From positions 9,090,155-9,154,154 of the forward strand of contig NC_082596.1 in the NCBI RefSeq assembly GCF_030936135.1: 64,000 nucleotides of DNA, in the 5' to 3' direction. Origin of the DNA: Gavia stellata (Eukaryota; Chordata; Aves; Gaviiformes; Gaviidae). A program made the position numbers and the translations under genes. This document shows positions 62,675 to 64,000 of this stretch, one piece after another; the stretch's first letter is position 1, and the number at the start of each line of letters is the position of its first letter. The notes below the pieces were generated by a model, which made no database searches, was not told the DNA's origin, and saw only the letters and a list, made by a program, of their open reading frames with translations.

Positions 62675-64000
62675 GTACGTACATGCATTTCCTATAGCCT
62701 TTCAACACTATGTTTCTATGTATACTACCCTGATTAGTTATCTAGTGTCATAATCAAAACAATGCCAATAGTGACTAGACGGACAGAAATTTTATTTATT
62801 GACAGTCTAAAATAGTTTCTTTGAATTCTGAGAACATCAAATCCACATCTATGTTTAGATTATATGTAAAGGAAAATCCTAGTTGTAAATGCTGGAAAGG
62901 GTCAAAAACCCCTCAAATATCATATAAGATATTTAAAATTCTTCTGTTGCATGGACTGATCTCTAATTTTAAGACATTGATAAAGAGACCTTATTTAGAA
63001 AGAATTTTTAATATTTACATAGAGTAAAATTTAAGCTAGAGTTGCTCATGAAAAACAGACAGAAAGAACAAATAGAAAGACTAATAAGTCATTCAAGAAT
63101 GTAAACTCTCACACTGGAATTGCTAAGGAAGGTTCAGAGGTTTCTTGTTGCCCTAGACACCAGTCAGGAAAAAAACATTAAAGCACACACTTAAAACTTT
63201 TCTGGCAAAAGTTTTAATACCTGTTTAATTCTAAGCATATAAACTGTGAACTTCACTCAATTTATACAAGTGCTTAATTTTTAATATGCTTAATATGCTT
63301 TTATATGCTCCTGAAATAGACATGCTTTCCCAAAGGCAGAGCACAGATATGGTAACGGAAGCTACTGTCTGAGGCTTCCCCAAGACTGATAGCAGACTGG
63401 ATCAAACACACAAGAACAACTTTAAAATAAAGTGCCAGTAACTCCTACACGTGCCGAGCAAGCTCAGTTACATGGTTAGACACTAGCTATGGCAAAATAC
63501 AGCAGTGCACCAAGCTATGGTGAAAATCAGTAGGACTAATTCCACTTTCCCTTATCCAGAAAGCCAATTAACTTAAACGGCTGGACTGTTCCCTAGCATA
63601 TGGTTGGACTTGATGACCTTACAGGTCTTTTCCAATGTTAATGATTCTGTGATTCTGTGTGATTCTGTAATCGTATTTTATTTTGGGTTTATTTATGCTA
63701 CAATAAAATACAATTTGGGGTTAACAAAAGCGTTTTAAATGAAAAAGAGGGATTTAACTAATGCCACAGATATGCCATCAATATACCACACGGATAAGTC
63801 CCCAACGATTCAGATCAAGGCAGCTCAAAAAGTTTTGTTTTCCTTAATAAGTCCAATCTTTATTCACTCTTCTCTTAGTCTCACAAAAGTTAATGGAACT
63901 CAAAGAGAGCAAGATTTTCTCCATAAACTGGGGAAATATGCCTGGACATAGTTGAGAGAATAACTACAGAAAGCCACAGTGTTATTTTTGCAGTCACTTT
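62675..64000 (+). other. SLA: SLA third coding intron, 5' part
   Basis: The phase-2 intron starts GTACGT and runs off the window. It contains a CR1 tail at 63600-63669. No SH2-encoding exon was found within it. Confidence 0.8.
63600..63669 (+). mobile_element. CR1 LINE 3' tail fragment
   Basis: ATGGTTGGACTTGATGACCT, TACAGGTCTTTTCCAATGTT and AATGATTCTGTGATTCTGTG form the terminal part of an avian CR1 with its octamer tail. Only about 70 bp are present, typical of severe 5' truncation. Confidence 0.9.

Larger units (their letters stand above)
39879..64000 (-). other. TG: Large TG intron hosting SLA, runs off the window
   Basis: From the acceptor at 39879-39880 rightwards no further minus-strand TG exon was found, so the intron is at least 24.1 kb here. 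The human counterpart, intron 41, is about 64 kb from memory and also contains SLA on the opposite strand. The plus-strand SLA exons at 52849-62674 and several CR1 pieces lie within it. Confidence 0.85.

Noticed and set aside
62675..64000. Search for the SLA SH2 exon
   Set aside because: No sequence encoding the expected Trp-Leu-Phe-Glu start or the FLIRES-type SH2 motif was found, so the exon must lie beyond the window.

Overview
The window is nuclear DNA from a bird. It contains CR1 LINE 3' ends of the avian type (tail built from repeats of ATTCTGTG), a solo endogenous-retrovirus LTR resembling the TguLTR5 type common in Neoaves, AT-rich intronic DNA, and split coding exons with GT..AG borders. 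Bacterial-style features (operons, ribosome binding sites, CRISPR arrays) are absent. Most long open frames are chance frames in intronic or intergenic DNA.

Two protein-coding genes are present, one nested in the other on opposite strands. The minus strand carries the last seven coding exons of thyroglobulin (TG): 39714-39878, 38697-38864, 31530-31711, 27113-27220, 15059-15199, 14095-14285 and 9096-9211. Joined, they give 1071 coding bases (356 codons plus stop) in one uninterrupted frame. They cover the C-terminal half of the cholinesterase-like (ChEL) domain and the C-terminal tail with its hormone-forming tyrosine. A short 3' UTR with a poly(A) signal at 8987-8992 follows. From the human gene structure as I remember it, these are exons 42 to 48.

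The plus strand, at 52849-62674, carries the first three coding exons of SLA (Src-like adaptor, SLAP): the N-terminal myristoylation segment and the complete SH3 domain. The SH2 and C-terminal exons must lie beyond 64000. SLA lies inside the TG intron that begins upstream of 39878, the same nested antisense arrangement known in humans.

Region by region: 44-639 is a solo LTR with a perfect 5-bp target duplication; 645 to about 8850 is intergenic DNA downstream of TG with no recognised gene; 8850-39878 is the TG 3' end with its introns; 39879-64000 is one large TG intron holding the 5' half of SLA, a CR1 fragment with part of its reverse transcriptase frame, and smaller CR1 tails. Three short CpG-rich patches (25.8-26.06 kb, 29.08-29.35 kb, 58.03-58.21 kb) are the main unexplained signals. 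I found no convincing new biological system. The most informative items are the nested locus, the conserved hormone-forming tyrosine, the loss of the catalytic-histidine position in the ChEL domain, and the Src-like ALYDY motif in avian SLA.
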